Shown here: positions 33,580 through 41,538 of the stretch, one piece after another
Position numbering within the stretch: the first letter of the stretch is position 1
Layout: each line of letters opens with the position of its first letter
Assembly (NCBI RefSeq): GCF_028736115.1
Contig: NZ_CP117877.1
Coordinates: 1,674,001-1,738,000, forward strand
Source: Mucilaginibacter sp. KACC 22063
GTDB lineage: Bacteria; Bacteroidota; Bacteroidia; Sphingobacteriales; Sphingobacteriaceae
Length of the DNA stretch: 64,000 bases
Direction of reading: 5' to 3'
The notes under the pieces: model-generated
What the model saw: the letters and a program-made list of their open reading frames with translations, nothing else
Database searches by the model: none
Told to the model about the DNA's origin: nothing
Position numbers and translations under genes: made by a program

Positions 33580-34557
33580 TTACATATGGCGAACTACAGA
33601 TTTATCTTCGGCGCGGGCGTTGATCACCTTAATCACATCATCTAACTCCTCGGCGCTTTGTTTTAGCATTTCCAAACAGCGATGATAGTGAGGCTCGTCT
33701 TTCAGGTCATCTTCAAGTGTATGCACAATTCCAATTACATTGGCGATAGGTTTGCGGATAATGTGCGAATTAAGATAGGCGATCTCATCAAGCCGCTTAT
33801 CCTTATTTTCGATTTGTTGTTCTACGTTTTTGTTAGCTGTAATATCCTGAAAGTAAACAGTTAAGCCATTTTTGCCGGGATAGATATTGATACACAGCCA
33901 TTTGTTATAGTAAGTGAGGTATATCTCAAACTTTTTTGCTTCCCTGGTTTTTTGTGCATGCGTAAATTCCTCGTATAAAGTTTCATTTTTCCCATAATGA
34001 CACACTTTCCAGAAGCTTTTACCTATAGCTTCTTCCTTCGTAATGTTAAAAGTCTTTTCGGCTTCTTTGTTCCAGTAAGTAATCCGCCAGTTATTGCTTA
34101 TCGTAATAAAGCCATCGGTAATGCTTTCGAGCGTAAGGTAGATACGGTTCCAGGCATCCGTGATTTTTTGGTCTTTAATGATCTGATCGGTAATGTCATT
34201 AATCAATACCATACGGCATTCCCGGTTATGGAATAATACCGTGTATGAAGTAATATGAACATAAATCAGCGAGCGGTCTTTTTTGATATGGGTAAGTTTC
34301 TTTTTAACGGTCTGGTTATGCTTAATGCGCTTTATCAATGTGCGCATATCCTTTTGTTCTTCCTTCGGCCGTATGTCAGCTAAGGTGATGGAGTGCATAA
34401 ATTCTTTATAGCTGTAGCCATAATGCTTTATGGCAGCATCATTCACCAGCAGAAAGCGCAAAGTTGCTACTTCAACAATCCACATCGGGTGCGGATTTTG
34501 ATGAAACAAGATCTCAAAACTAATATCGGATTCGTTAACAGCTAAAAGCGTATCCAT
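33580..34557 (-). CDS. Tandem PAS-domain protein with kinase-like dimerisation helix but no ATPase domain
   Basis: 325 residues, soluble. The first PAS domain (about 15-130) has NPHPMWIVEVATLRFLLVND and the second (about 145-255) has ITDGFITISNNWRITYWNKEAE. The tail from about 265 (KRLDEIAYLNSHIIRKPIANVIG) resembles the histidine-kinase dimerisation helix with an H-x-x-R-x-P-like phospho-His site (SHIIRKP). The protein stops about 60 residues later with no HATPase domain. It could be a phosphoacceptor, an inhibitor or a sensor scaffold. It is not a frameshifted kinase as far as the flanking sequence shows: no HATPase motif was seen downstream. Confidence 0.75.
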   Translation of the reverse strand: MDTLLAVNESDISFEILFHQNPHPMWIVEVATLRFLLVNDAAIKHYGYSYKEFMHSITLADIRPKEEQKDMRTLIKRIKHNQTVKKKLTHIKKDRSLIYVHITSYTVLFHNRECRMVLINDITDQIIKDQKITDAWNRIYLTLESITDGFITISNNWRITYWNKEAEKTFNITKEEAIGKSFWKVCHYGKNETLYEEFTHAQKTREAKKFEIYLTYYNKWLCINIYPGKNGLTVYFQDITANKNVEQQIENKDKRLDEIAYLNSHIIRKPIANVIGIVHTLEDDLKDEPHYHRCLEMLKQSAEELDDVIKVINARAEDKSVVRHM

Positions 34558-34758
34558 GGCACATACTTCAAAAATGTTATTATTGTGATTACAACGCTTA
34601 AGCCGGGTTTACATAAGGTCAACTAAAGTTAACAACCCTAAGTTAAAAAGCAAACTTTTACTGTTGTGTAAATAAGCTAACAAAGAAGACGTAGTATATT
34701 GTTTTTTAAATGATTACGATTTTTTTATATACTTTGACCTGCATTTAAATACCGCCCT

Positions 34759-35145
34759 ATGCTGCGATCAAGAATAACATATCTGCTGCTAACTACACTT
34801 ACAGTAATTGCAGGACTGCTATCCCGGCATTTTTCATTTATTCCATTGTTTATTGGCGATATACTTTGGGCAACAATGGTCTATTTTATTGCACGGTTCT
34901 TATTTATCGTCAAACCTTTAAGTTATTCTATTATAGCTTCCCTAATATTCAGTTATGCAATAGAGTTCAGCCAGCTTTACCAGGCATCGTGGATTAACAA
35001 CTTAAGGCATACCTTATTGGGCAAGCTTATTTTAGGCCAGGGCTTTTTATGGAGCGATCTTCTGTGCTATACGATAGGGGTGGTTATTGGGGTGATGGTG
35101 GATAGAGCTTTTTTTAGGAGGGGGGCACAAAGTAGTACTTTATGA
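34759..35145 (+). CDS. DUF2809 family small membrane protein
   Basis: 128 residues with four hydrophobic helices (about 7-24, 31-50, 56-72, 99-118), and a loop ending in YQASWINNLRHTLLG. The motif YAIEFSQLYQASW (Glu in a helix followed by QLYQ) and GFLWSDLLCYTIGV are typical of DUF2809, formerly YjgA-like small inner-membrane proteins. Function unknown. Single gene, flanked by AT-rich spacers; it marks the left border of the AT-rich patch. Confidence 0.78.
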   Translation: MLRSRITYLLLTTLTVIAGLLSRHFSFIPLFIGDILWATMVYFIARFLFIVKPLSYSIIASLIFSYAIEFSQLYQASWINNLRHTLLGKLILGQGFLWSDLLCYTIGVVIGVMVDRAFFRRGAQSSTL

Positions 35146-35242
35146 GTACTTAGCATTCTGAGAAGTTGGCTTGAACTGGTATCTTAGAATAATGTTCAAT
35201 TTTTAACAAGTTAAAATACTTCAATTATTAATGAAGTTCTAA

Positions 35243-35836
35243 TCATTTTTTTAAATACAAAGTATCAATATAGATGGTTGCTGTATCATCATTTAATATC
35301 GATTTCCTTATTACTTTATATGCATTTTTCGATTTAGTCTCCAATTTTATATGTAGAGACTTGTAGCCAAATACTCCAGTCATTATAATTGCTAAACAAA
35401 ATAATAGTGCTTGAGAAATTGAAAAGAATCGAATGTTGCGATGATTTATATGTATATCATCTGTATTATCAACTAGAGTTTCTGCTGTATTAGAAGATGT
35501 TATAGAATTGGCATTTGGTATTGCCTCTTGATTAGTTATAGTAGCGGCTACATTGTCTGGTTGATTAGATTCAGAAGGTGGTGTTTGATCAACTAAGTTT
35601 TTATTCATTGGTAATAAGCGACCAGTTAAAGCCATAAGTGTGCCTATCCCCATAATAATGGAGACAATGAAAACACCCCAAGTCCAAATCAAAAACGTTT
35701 TTGTTGACTCTTGAGCACCACCCAATATATCTTTTGAAAAAGTGACAGTAAGAGTTATTATTGCAGTCGCTATAGTAATTAATTGCTTGGTCGTCTCTGC
35801 TGCAAAATCAAATGCCTTCTTTTGATTTTCTTTCAT
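35243..35836 (-). CDS. Hypothetical membrane protein, distal gene of an AT-rich pair
   Basis: 197 residues. Three hydrophobic helices (about 18-36, 48-70, 138-158). A 65-residue low-complexity Asn/Thr/Ser linker between helices 2 and 3 includes SNQPDNVAAT and SITSSNTAET. A short C-terminal domain (160-197) lies beyond the last helix. The N-terminal stretch FAAETTKQLITIATAIITL is a pattern seen in small bacterial membrane proteins of unknown role. It starts 6 bp after the upstream 96-residue gene, so they are one transcript. The DNA is clearly more AT-rich than the surroundings, suggesting acquisition. No family assigned. Confidence 0.6.
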   Translation of the reverse strand: MKENQKKAFDFAAETTKQLITIATAIITLTVTFSKDILGGAQESTKTFLIWTWGVFIVSIIMGIGTLMALTGRLLPMNKNLVDQTPPSESNQPDNVAATITNQEAIPNANSITSSNTAETLVDNTDDIHINHRNIRFFSISQALLFCLAIIMTGVFGYKSLHIKLETKSKNAYKVIRKSILNDDTATIYIDTLYLKK

Positions 35837-35842
35837 GAGAAA

Positions 35843-36133
35843 CTAGCAAAATGGCCATAAAGGACAAATGCTTTTTCTAGCATTTGAGAATGTTCTTGTT
35901 TGCAGCCCTTCATATAAGCTTCTTTGAATCATACTATCAACCAAAAACAATAGATTTTTCTCAGCCAATTGTCTCTTGCTTGTGTCGTTTAATTCAGATT
36001 CACTCATGTTAGTAACACCGGTATTTATGGTCTCTCTAAGCAACTCAGAAATCATTAGAGGAACTGGCATCCCTCTTTGTCTAATTCTTGTCGCTGCAAC
36101 ATCAAAAAGATGCTTTTTAAATTGTTCGTTCAT
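35843..36133 (-). CDS. Hypothetical soluble protein, first gene of an AT-rich pair
   Basis: 96 residues, mostly helical (FKKHLFDVAATRIRQRG, ESELNDTSKRQLAEKNLLFLV), ending in an unusual CPLWPFC with two cysteines. No recognisable domain. Promoter: TAAATTTG on the minus strand at 36158-36165, 24 bases before the ATG. It is coupled to the downstream membrane protein (6-bp gap), so a soluble/membrane pair is likely. AT-rich like its partner. Function unknown; a defence or contact-related pair is possible but unsupported by any motif. Confidence 0.55.
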   Translation of the reverse strand: MNEQFKKHLFDVAATRIRQRGMPVPLMISELLRETINTGVTNMSESELNDTSKRQLAEKNLLFLVDSMIQRSLYEGLQTRTFSNARKSICPLWPFC

Positions 36134-36419
36134 TAATATTTAAGTAATTAGGTTATTCAAATTTAATTAAATTAATAGAAATTTAATTGCAACGTTGAAT
36201 TGCTAATCTCAATTCATAAAAAAACAATTTATATATAACGCCATTAGGGGTTTAGGCCCCAATAAGGAAACTTAACAGTTCTCCAAAAGCGAATTGTTAA
36301 ATACTGCTTTTGCTTTTTCACCTAAGCTACTTTATATTTTAAATTTTCACCACATTTTGTCACCTTTGAGGTGTTGGCGGTAGAAAATGCCTCTACAATA
36401 CTTTAAATAAATATTTGAA
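36134..36419. other. 286-bp AT-rich non-coding spacer with two hairpins
   Basis: No ORF seen. It contains the -7 box for the 96-residue gene (36158-36165, minus). A GGGG/CCCC mini-hairpin (36247-36260) and the inverted repeat TTAACAGTTC (36272-36281) with GAATTGTTAA (36291-36300; 9 of 10 plus one G-T) follow. The rest is AT-rich up to the EVE gene start. Confidence 0.5.
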
Positions 36420-36824
36420 ATGCAATACTGGCTCGTTAAATCAGAACCTTTTAAATACAGTTGGGAAAAATTCAATCAGGATGGGCGCACCTTTTGGGAT
36501 GGTGTCCGCAATTTTCAGGCGCGTAATAACCTGCGTGCCATGCAAGAGGGAGACCTGGTGCTGTTTTACCATAGTAATGAAGGGAAGGAGATTGTTGGTA
36601 TTGCTAAAGTTGTTAAAGAGGCTTACCAGGATCCTACTACTGATGACACCAATTGGGTAGTGGTTGATCTTTCGCCGGTTGAGGCTTTGAAAAAGCATGT
36701 TACTTTAGAACAGATCAAAACCGATGAGCAGCTGAAAGATATTGGCTTGGTGCGCCAGGGCCGCCTGTCGGTAATGGGCTTAAAGGCCGAAGAGTTTGAC
36801 CGTATCATCGAATTGGGAAGCTAA
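36420..36824 (+). CDS. EVE domain-containing protein
   Basis: 134 residues, a single EVE (PUA-like) domain that in related proteins reads modified bases in DNA or RNA. Landmarks are MQYWLVKSEPFKYSWEKF, WDGVRNFQARNNLRAMQEGD with VLFYHS, VVKEAYQDPT and RQGRLSVMGL. The aromatic cage residues (Trp4, Trp15, Trp26) are present. Stand-alone and soluble. In Bacteroidota such single-domain forms are common housekeeping proteins rather than parts of restriction systems. Followed by the CBM9 gene after 7 bp. Confidence 0.9.
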   Translation: MQYWLVKSEPFKYSWEKFNQDGRTFWDGVRNFQARNNLRAMQEGDLVLFYHSNEGKEIVGIAKVVKEAYQDPTTDDTNWVVVDLSPVEALKKHVTLEQIKTDEQLKDIGLVRQGRLSVMGLKAEEFDRIIELGS

Positions 36825-36831
36825 CATAGTA

Positions 36832-37920
36832 ATGAAAAAACTTTCTATCTCCATAGCCTGCCTTTTAGGCCTTGCTGTTCCGGCTGATTTATTCGCTCAG
36901 GATATTTTTAAAGACTTTAAGCCGTTTTTTGAAACACCGCTTGATTATGTGGTTAAGTATGCACCTGCTGCTCCGAAGATCGACGGTAATATCAACGATG
37001 CTGCATGGCAGCAAGCCACCTGGACAAGCGAGTTTAAAGATATAGAAGGCGACATCCGCCCGAAGCCTATTTATCCAACCAAAGTAAAAATGCTTTGGGA
37101 CGATCAATACCTGTACATCGCTGCCGAACTGCATGACCCCCATGTGTGGGGAACACTGAAAAAGCGTGATGAAGTGATTTATCATGATAATGACTTCGAG
37201 GTATTTATTGACCCATTGAATACTACACACGAGTATTTTGAGATAGAGGTAAATGCCTTAAATACCATATTCGATCTGTTCCTTAATAAGTCGTACCGCA
37301 ATGGCGGCAACCCACTTGTTGCCTGGGATGCGCCGGGATTGATCTCTGCTGTAAAAGTTCAGGGTACATTAAACAATCCGGCTGACAAGGACAAAGGCTG
37401 GACGGTGGAAATGGCCATTCCCTTTAAGGCTTTTACGTTCGACAGATATATAGCACCTAAAGAGGGAACCTTATGGCGGATCAATTTTTCGCGCGTAGAG
37501 TGGGATACCAAGGTGGAGAATGGCAAGTATGTAAAATTGAAGGATAGCCTTGGCCATCCGCTCCCCGAACATAACTGGGTATGGTCGCCGCAAAACATCA
37601 TCAACATGCATTACCCCGAGCGTTGGGGATACCTGCAATTTACAAAGCAGTTAACAGCGCCTCAGTTTGTACTACCTTACAGCGAAGATCAGAAAAAGCT
37701 ATTATGGCTGGTTTACTACAAGCAGAAAAAATATTACGAACAGCATAAACAGTATGCTGCAAGTTTAAGTGAGCTGTCGGTCCCTGAAAAGGCTACAGTT
37801 GCCGGTAAAGACAATCAGCTACAATTGGAAGCCACCAGCCACCAGTTTATGGCATTTGTAAATGATGGTACCCAGTACTGGTCAATCAACCAGGACGGAC
37901 TAATAGAACAAACGAAATAA
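36832..37920 (+). CDS. Secreted carbohydrate-binding family 9-like protein
   Basis: 362 residues with signal peptide (MKKLSISIACLLGLAVPADLFAQ). The CBM9 domain covers about 40-250: APAAPKIDGNINDAAWQQA is the family entry, LWDDQYLYIAAELHD and NDFEVFIDP hold the calcium and sugar site acidic/aromatic residues, and FEIEVNALNTIFDLF follows. The remaining 110 residues are helical with no known domain. The start at 36832 is chosen over an in-frame start 36 bases earlier inside the EVE gene because it opens the signal peptide. Probably binds polysaccharide in the periplasm; no glycosidase is adjacent. Confidence 0.85.
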   Translation: MKKLSISIACLLGLAVPADLFAQDIFKDFKPFFETPLDYVVKYAPAAPKIDGNINDAAWQQATWTSEFKDIEGDIRPKPIYPTKVKMLWDDQYLYIAAELHDPHVWGTLKKRDEVIYHDNDFEVFIDPLNTTHEYFEIEVNALNTIFDLFLNKSYRNGGNPLVAWDAPGLISAVKVQGTLNNPADKDKGWTVEMAIPFKAFTFDRYIAPKEGTLWRINFSRVEWDTKVENGKYVKLKDSLGHPLPEHNWVWSPQNIINMHYPERWGYLQFTKQLTAPQFVLPYSEDQKKLLWLVYYKQKKYYEQHKQYAASLSELSVPEKATVAGKDNQLQLEATSHQFMAFVNDGTQYWSINQDGLIEQTK

Positions 37921-37927
37921 AAAGCTG

Positions 37928-38449
37928 TTATTTCTTAGCTGCAGTGAACAATGCTTTCAATTCGGTAGCATCGTCTGGTTGCATACGCCCGCTTAAAATA
38001 AGGCGTAGCTGGCGGCGGCGTAAAGCACCATCGTATAATTCCAACTCGCGGTCGGTTTCTGGTGTAAGTTCGGGCACGGCTACGGTGTGGCCGTCTTTTT
38101 CAAGCGCTACAAAGGTGTAATAAGCTTCGTTGCTTTTTATTTTAGTTCCCGATGGCAGGTTCTGCGACCAAACATCCAGCCGCACTTCAAGCGAAGTATT
38201 AAATGCCCTGGTAACCACTGCCTCAATCATCACGGCATCGCCCAGTTTAATTGGGTTCTTAAAAGAAACATTATCTACCGATGCAGTTACCGCAATGCGG
38301 TTACTGTGCTTTTGTGCAGCCATACCGGCAGCAATATCCATCCAATACAATAAACGGCCACCCATTAAGTTACCAAGCATGTTGGTATCATTGGGTAAAA
38401 CCAACTCATTCATAACGGTATAGCTATCGGTAGGTGTCTTTTTGATCAT
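37928..38449 (-). CDS. Acyl-CoA thioesterase, hotdog fold
   Basis: 173 residues. Hydrolyses acyl-CoA to free acid and CoA. The hotdog signature is NMLGNLMGGRLLYWMDIAAG, with Asn/Gly and the helix Asp typical of the YciA/BFIT type, then SVDNVSFKNPIKLGD. ATG at 38449 chosen: an in-frame TTG at 38458 lies inside the TATCTTTG box. Convergent with the CBM9 gene (7-bp gap). Confidence 0.9.
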   Translation of the reverse strand: MIKKTPTDSYTVMNELVLPNDTNMLGNLMGGRLLYWMDIAAGMAAQKHSNRIAVTASVDNVSFKNPIKLGDAVMIEAVVTRAFNTSLEVRLDVWSQNLPSGTKIKSNEAYYTFVALEKDGHTVAVPELTPETDRELELYDGALRRRQLRLILSGRMQPDDATELKALFTAAKK

Positions 38450-38455
38450 AGTGGG

Positions 38456-38463
38456 CAAAGATA
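38456..38463 (-). promoter_or_regulatory. -7 box TATCTTTG 6 nt before the thioesterase start
   Basis: On the minus strand TATCTTTG is followed by CCCACT and the ATG at 38449. Its last three bases form the alternative in-frame TTG, which argues against that start. Confidence 0.55.
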
Positions 38464-38580
38464 ACTTTTTAACACAATTTTATTGCTTAAGCCATATACG
38501 CTTTAATTGCAGTTGTAAAATATATTCTTTCTTTTTGGTGATAATTGTTATTCATCAGGTACATCGTAATAAATGCAGAT

Positions 38581-39117
38581 ATGAAACAGCAGCCAGATCT
38601 ATCAACCATAGCTCAACGCGAATCATTTTTTATTGCTTTGTACCAGATGGTTTTTCCCGCTGTAGCAAAGTACATCAGTAAAAGGGGCGGCAGCCTTGAA
38701 GATGCTAACGACATTTTTCAGGATGGTATTATTGCCTATTATGAAAAGCTTGTATCCGGTTTGAATATCGAAAATGAGCAAGCCTATATTATGGGAGCCT
38801 GCAAAAACCTCTGGATAAAGAAACTGAACGCAGCAGGTAATTTGTCTTTAGATAGCGTAGATGAAATACTGATTGCCGAATCAGCCTATACGGAACCGGC
38901 AACTGACAGGTTGATGTATTACCTGCAAACCACAGGGCAAAAATGCATGAACCTTTTAAAGGCATTTTACTACGATAAAATTTCGTTGAGGCAAATAGCA
39001 GAAGTATTTGGTTATGCAGGCGAACGCTCAGCGACGGTACAAAAATACAAGTGCCTTGAAAAAGTAAGAGACACCGTTAAACAACAAGCATTGCAATATG
39101 AGGACTTTATTGATTGA
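38581..39117 (+). CDS. Sigma-70 family (ECF-like) RNA polymerase sigma factor
   Basis: 178 residues. Region 2 is visible as FFIALYQMVFPAVAKYISKRGGSLEDANDIFQDGIIAYYE. Region 4 is divergent, with CMNLLKAFYYDKISLRQIAEVFGYAGERSATVQKYKCLEKVR ending in the HTH. The ATG at 38581 is preferred over one 36 bases upstream because the longer N terminus is a hydrophobic string unlike sigma factors. It overlaps the next small gene by 20 bases and heads a three-gene operon ending with a ClpP-like protease. Divergent from the thioesterase. Confidence 0.88.
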   Translation: MKQQPDLSTIAQRESFFIALYQMVFPAVAKYISKRGGSLEDANDIFQDGIIAYYEKLVSGLNIENEQAYIMGACKNLWIKKLNAAGNLSLDSVDEILIAESAYTEPATDRLMYYLQTTGQKCMNLLKAFYYDKISLRQIAEVFGYAGERSATVQKYKCLEKVRDTVKQQALQYEDFID

Positions 39118-39373
39118 AGTGAAGGACATTGAGCAGTACTTGTTTATAACCGGAACTGCCGAAGACCGATTGCTATTTGATGCCAAACAAATTATTAATC
39201 CTGAATTGAAAGGTAAAGTTGCCGATCAGCAAAAGGTTTATGAATTGGTAAACAATTATGGGCGTAAACAGCTTAAGGCTGAACTTCAAACTGTGTTTCA
39301 AAACCTGGTGTCAACACCTGAACATCGTTCCTTCGCACAGCGGATCAGAAGCATCTTCGGGCCAAAAAACTAA
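39098..39373 (+). CDS. Small soluble protein, candidate anti-sigma factor
   Basis: 91 residues, no membrane segment, no zinc-binding His/Cys cluster. The start DIEQYLFITGTAEDRLLFDA resembles the first helix region of anti-sigma factors (x-I-E-x-Y-L-x-G...-E-x-x-x-x-F-E). The rest is helical and basic at the end (HRSFAQRIRSIF). It overlaps the sigma gene by 20 bases and is followed 15 bp later by the ClpP-like gene. Position suggests it holds the sigma factor and may be a substrate of the protease. This is inference; the family itself has no assigned function known to me. Confidence 0.65.
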   Translation: MRTLLIEVKDIEQYLFITGTAEDRLLFDAKQIINPELKGKVADQQKVYELVNNYGRKQLKAELQTVFQNLVSTPEHRSFAQRIRSIFGPKN

Positions 39374-39388
39374 TCAAAATTTAAGGGA

Positions 39389-40075
39389 ATGAATAAACAT
39401 GAATTTCGCAGCTATGCTGTGAAGCACCTCCGTATTGCCGGTACTTTCGCAGACGATTATATTAAGGCGACCTCGGAAATGGCTGCCCCGCTTGCCATGA
39501 CGCCCTATATCACCGAAGAGCGCCAGTTGAATGTTGCACAAATGGATGTATTTTCTAGGTTAATGATGGACCGCATTATTTTTATGGGCACAGCAGTTGA
39601 CGATAACGTGGCCAACATCATTCAGGCACAACTACTCTTTTTGCAGTCTGCCGATAGTAAGAAGGATATACAGATGTATGTAAACTCACCCGGCGGCTCT
39701 GTTTATGCAGGCTTGGGGATATATGATACCATGCAGTTTGTTACGCCTGATGTGGCTACCATTTGTACGGGTGTGGCATTGTCTTTCGGGGCGGTGTTGC
39801 TTTGCGCAGGGGCTAAGGGAAAGCGTGCAGCATTACCACATTCACGCATAATGATGCACCAGCCACATGGCGGCGCACAGGGGCAGGCTTCGGATATGGA
39901 AATTGCCATACGCGAATACCTTAAACTAAAACGCGAACTATACGAAATATTTGAAAGGCACACAGGTCAAGACTACCAGCATATCAACGACCTTGCTGAC
40001 CGCGACTACTGGATGACAGCCACAGAAGCGCGCGAATTTGGTATGATTGATGAAGTTTTAAGCAGGGGAAACTAA
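39389..40075 (+). CDS. ClpP-like protease with altered catalytic triad, in a sigma-factor operon
   Basis: 228 residues of the ClpP S14 family. The nucleophile Ser132 sits in CTGVALSFGAVLL and the base His157 in RIMMHQPHGG; NSPGGSVYAG is also typical. The third triad residue is not in place. In canonical ClpP an Asp lies four residues before the conserved R-D-x-F/W motif's Asp (I-x-x-D-x-x-R-D). Here that position is Leu202 (HINDLADRDYW), with an Asp one residue earlier (Asp201). The N terminus is about 25 residues longer than usual mature ClpP and may be processed. No clpX or tig is adjacent, unlike the housekeeping locus, so it is probably a second, specialised copy working with the sigma/small-protein pair. 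Confidence 0.88.
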   Translation: MNKHEFRSYAVKHLRIAGTFADDYIKATSEMAAPLAMTPYITEERQLNVAQMDVFSRLMMDRIIFMGTAVDDNVANIIQAQLLFLQSADSKKDIQMYVNSPGGSVYAGLGIYDTMQFVTPDVATICTGVALSFGAVLLCAGAKGKRAALPHSRIMMHQPHGGAQGQASDMEIAIREYLKLKRELYEIFERHTGQDYQHINDLADRDYWMTATEAREFGMIDEVLSRGN

Positions 40076-40086
40076 TAAGCTAAAGT

Positions 40087-40233
40087 CTATTTATCCTTTG
40101 TGAGCATAGCATGTGTGGCTTTGCCATCTTTAACACCCATCAGATAAACATCCTTACAGATTTTATAAGTAAGTGGCGCAAGCGCTATTACAACAGTGGC
40201 AATAAGTTTTTTTGAGTTGGTTTTATTTTGCAT
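40087..40233 (-). CDS. Small single-helix protein (48 residues)
   Basis: A short frame not usually called: start ATG at 40233, stop TAG. The protein starts MQNKTNSKKLIATVVIALA, with one hydrophobic segment (10-22), then KICKDVYLMGVKDGKATHAM. The positive N terminus followed by a short membrane helix suggests an inner-membrane small protein. It lies 51 bp after the T9SS plug gene on the same strand, and TATCTTTA, one base off the -7 box, lies upstream. Could be real or chance; moderate support. Confidence 0.4.
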   Translation of the reverse strand: MQNKTNSKKLIATVVIALAPLTYKICKDVYLMGVKDGKATHAMLTKDK

Positions 40234-40284
40234 TGTAATAAGTGATATTTCTAAAGATAATCACTTTTAATTAATCGGCAAAAC

Positions 40285-41538
40285 TTATCGGTTTGTGGAA
40301 TTTAATTGTCTGTAGCCGATAAGTTCTTCCCAACGCGATCCGGGCGGGCGAAAATAGATAAGTACCTGGTAGGTGTTTTCCGTTTCGAAGTGATTACCCT
40401 CAAACTGGGTTAAGTCCATGTGCCCATCTTTACCCGGAGTAACAAATTCGTAATCGCAAACACCTTGCTTTAGCATGGTATTAAAGTAATAGGCGCCGCG
40501 TGTAGCATCAAAATTCATTTTGCTTGCAGCATCCATTACGTAGTTATTAAACTTACCTACTATATAAACATCATTGGTTGATGTGCCGGGTGCAATCAGG
40601 TTAAAGTACACCTGTGCATAGTCGCCGTCTGTTCGGGGATCGCGTCCTTCCTGGTTTCGGATAAAGAAATTACCGTCGTTATCGTAAGTGAACAGGTAAT
40701 TTTCCTGGCTGCGGCTGCGATCGGGTAAAAGCAAAACTGCGTTGGCTGTATCCCTAAAAATGCGTTGTGTCCGTTCAGAATTTAATCTTAATGAGCGTGT
40801 GTCAAAATGCCTGAACTCGTTTCCTCCCGGAAAGTCATTTATGTTGATATCGTTATAAGCCAATGATGTGCCACGAATAAAAGTAGGCCTGGTGTTGATC
40901 TGCGTAGTTTCGTAAATGCCGTTTTGCATTACAAACGCCCTTATATCGCTATAAGGATTATTGATTTGCAAGCCTTGAAAATCAACTTCAAAATTTACCT
41001 TTTGGTTGGTGGTGCGGCTGGCTACATTATTTGAAGGTACAACTTGAGCCAAAATATTTGCACGTTGATTTACCACATAAAAGCGGCGGGTTAGAACAGG
41101 ATTATTAGTGTCGCCATTCTCATAAACCTTCAGCAGATAGTTGCCGGAAATTTTGGGTGCGATGGTCTGATTAGGAAACCTTAACTCATAGTGTACATAC
41201 TTTTTTAAAGTATTCACCGAGTAACGATAGTCCATTATCCGATCTTCATTGAACGACTGCAAATATTCATTAGGCGATATGCGTGATGGATTCCAATCAG
41301 CATCGCAATGCTCAATGGTGTAGTTGTAAGTTGCACTGTTGTTGGTCAGGTCGTCAAATGCTAAAAGCAGCTGTTCGTTTGAGCCAAGTGATATAATTGG
41401 GAAAGAACCCTCTTTTTCACTGTTATAAAATTCAACAGTTTTTATATTGGGGCGGTAAACACGGTCAGTGTAAGTAATTTGGGCTTGTGACTGAAAAGCA
41501 AAACATGCAACAAACAATATAGCCCATAGCTGCTTCAT
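40285..41538 (-). CDS. Type IX secretion system plug protein (DUF5103 family)
   Basis: 417 residues with signal peptide (MKQLWAILFVACFAFQSQA). The family opening YTDRVYRPNIKTVEFYNSEKEGSFPIISLGSNEQLLLAFDDL is clear, followed by the YTIEHCDADWNPS motif and a C-terminal immunoglobulin-like part with VYIVGKFNNYVM. In Flavobacterium the homologue closes the periplasmic side of the SprA channel in the T9SS. Its presence implies the organism has this secretion system, though no other T9SS gene is in the window. It shares one base with the stop of the upstream gene, so it is part of the ABC-F operon. Confidence 0.9.
   Translation of the reverse strand: MKQLWAILFVACFAFQSQAQITYTDRVYRPNIKTVEFYNSEKEGSFPIISLGSNEQLLLAFDDLTNNSATYNYTIEHCDADWNPSRISPNEYLQSFNEDRIMDYRYSVNTLKKYVHYELRFPNQTIAPKISGNYLLKVYENGDTNNPVLTRRFYVVNQRANILAQVVPSNNVASRTTNQKVNFEVDFQGLQINNPYSDIRAFVMQNGIYETTQINTRPTFIRGTSLAYNDININDFPGGNEFRHFDTRSLRLNSERTQRIFRDTANAVLLLPDRSRSQENYLFTYDNDGNFFIRNQEGRDPRTDGDYAQVYFNLIAPGTSTNDVYIVGKFNNYVMDAASKMNFDATRGAYYFNTMLKQGVCDYEFVTPGKDGHMDLTQFEGNHFETENTYQVLIYFRPPGSRWEELIGYRQLNSTNR

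Noticed and set aside
33580-34557. Histidine kinase broken by a frameshift
   Set aside because: No HATPase motifs were seen in the other frames downstream, where a separate small gene and holA follow.
36269-36302. Integron attC-like core sites (ACTTAAC ... GTTAAAT) around a hairpin
   Set aside because: The cores match the RYYYAAC/GTTRRRY form, but only about 20 bases lie between them, far shorter than real attC sites. No integrase or cassette array is near.
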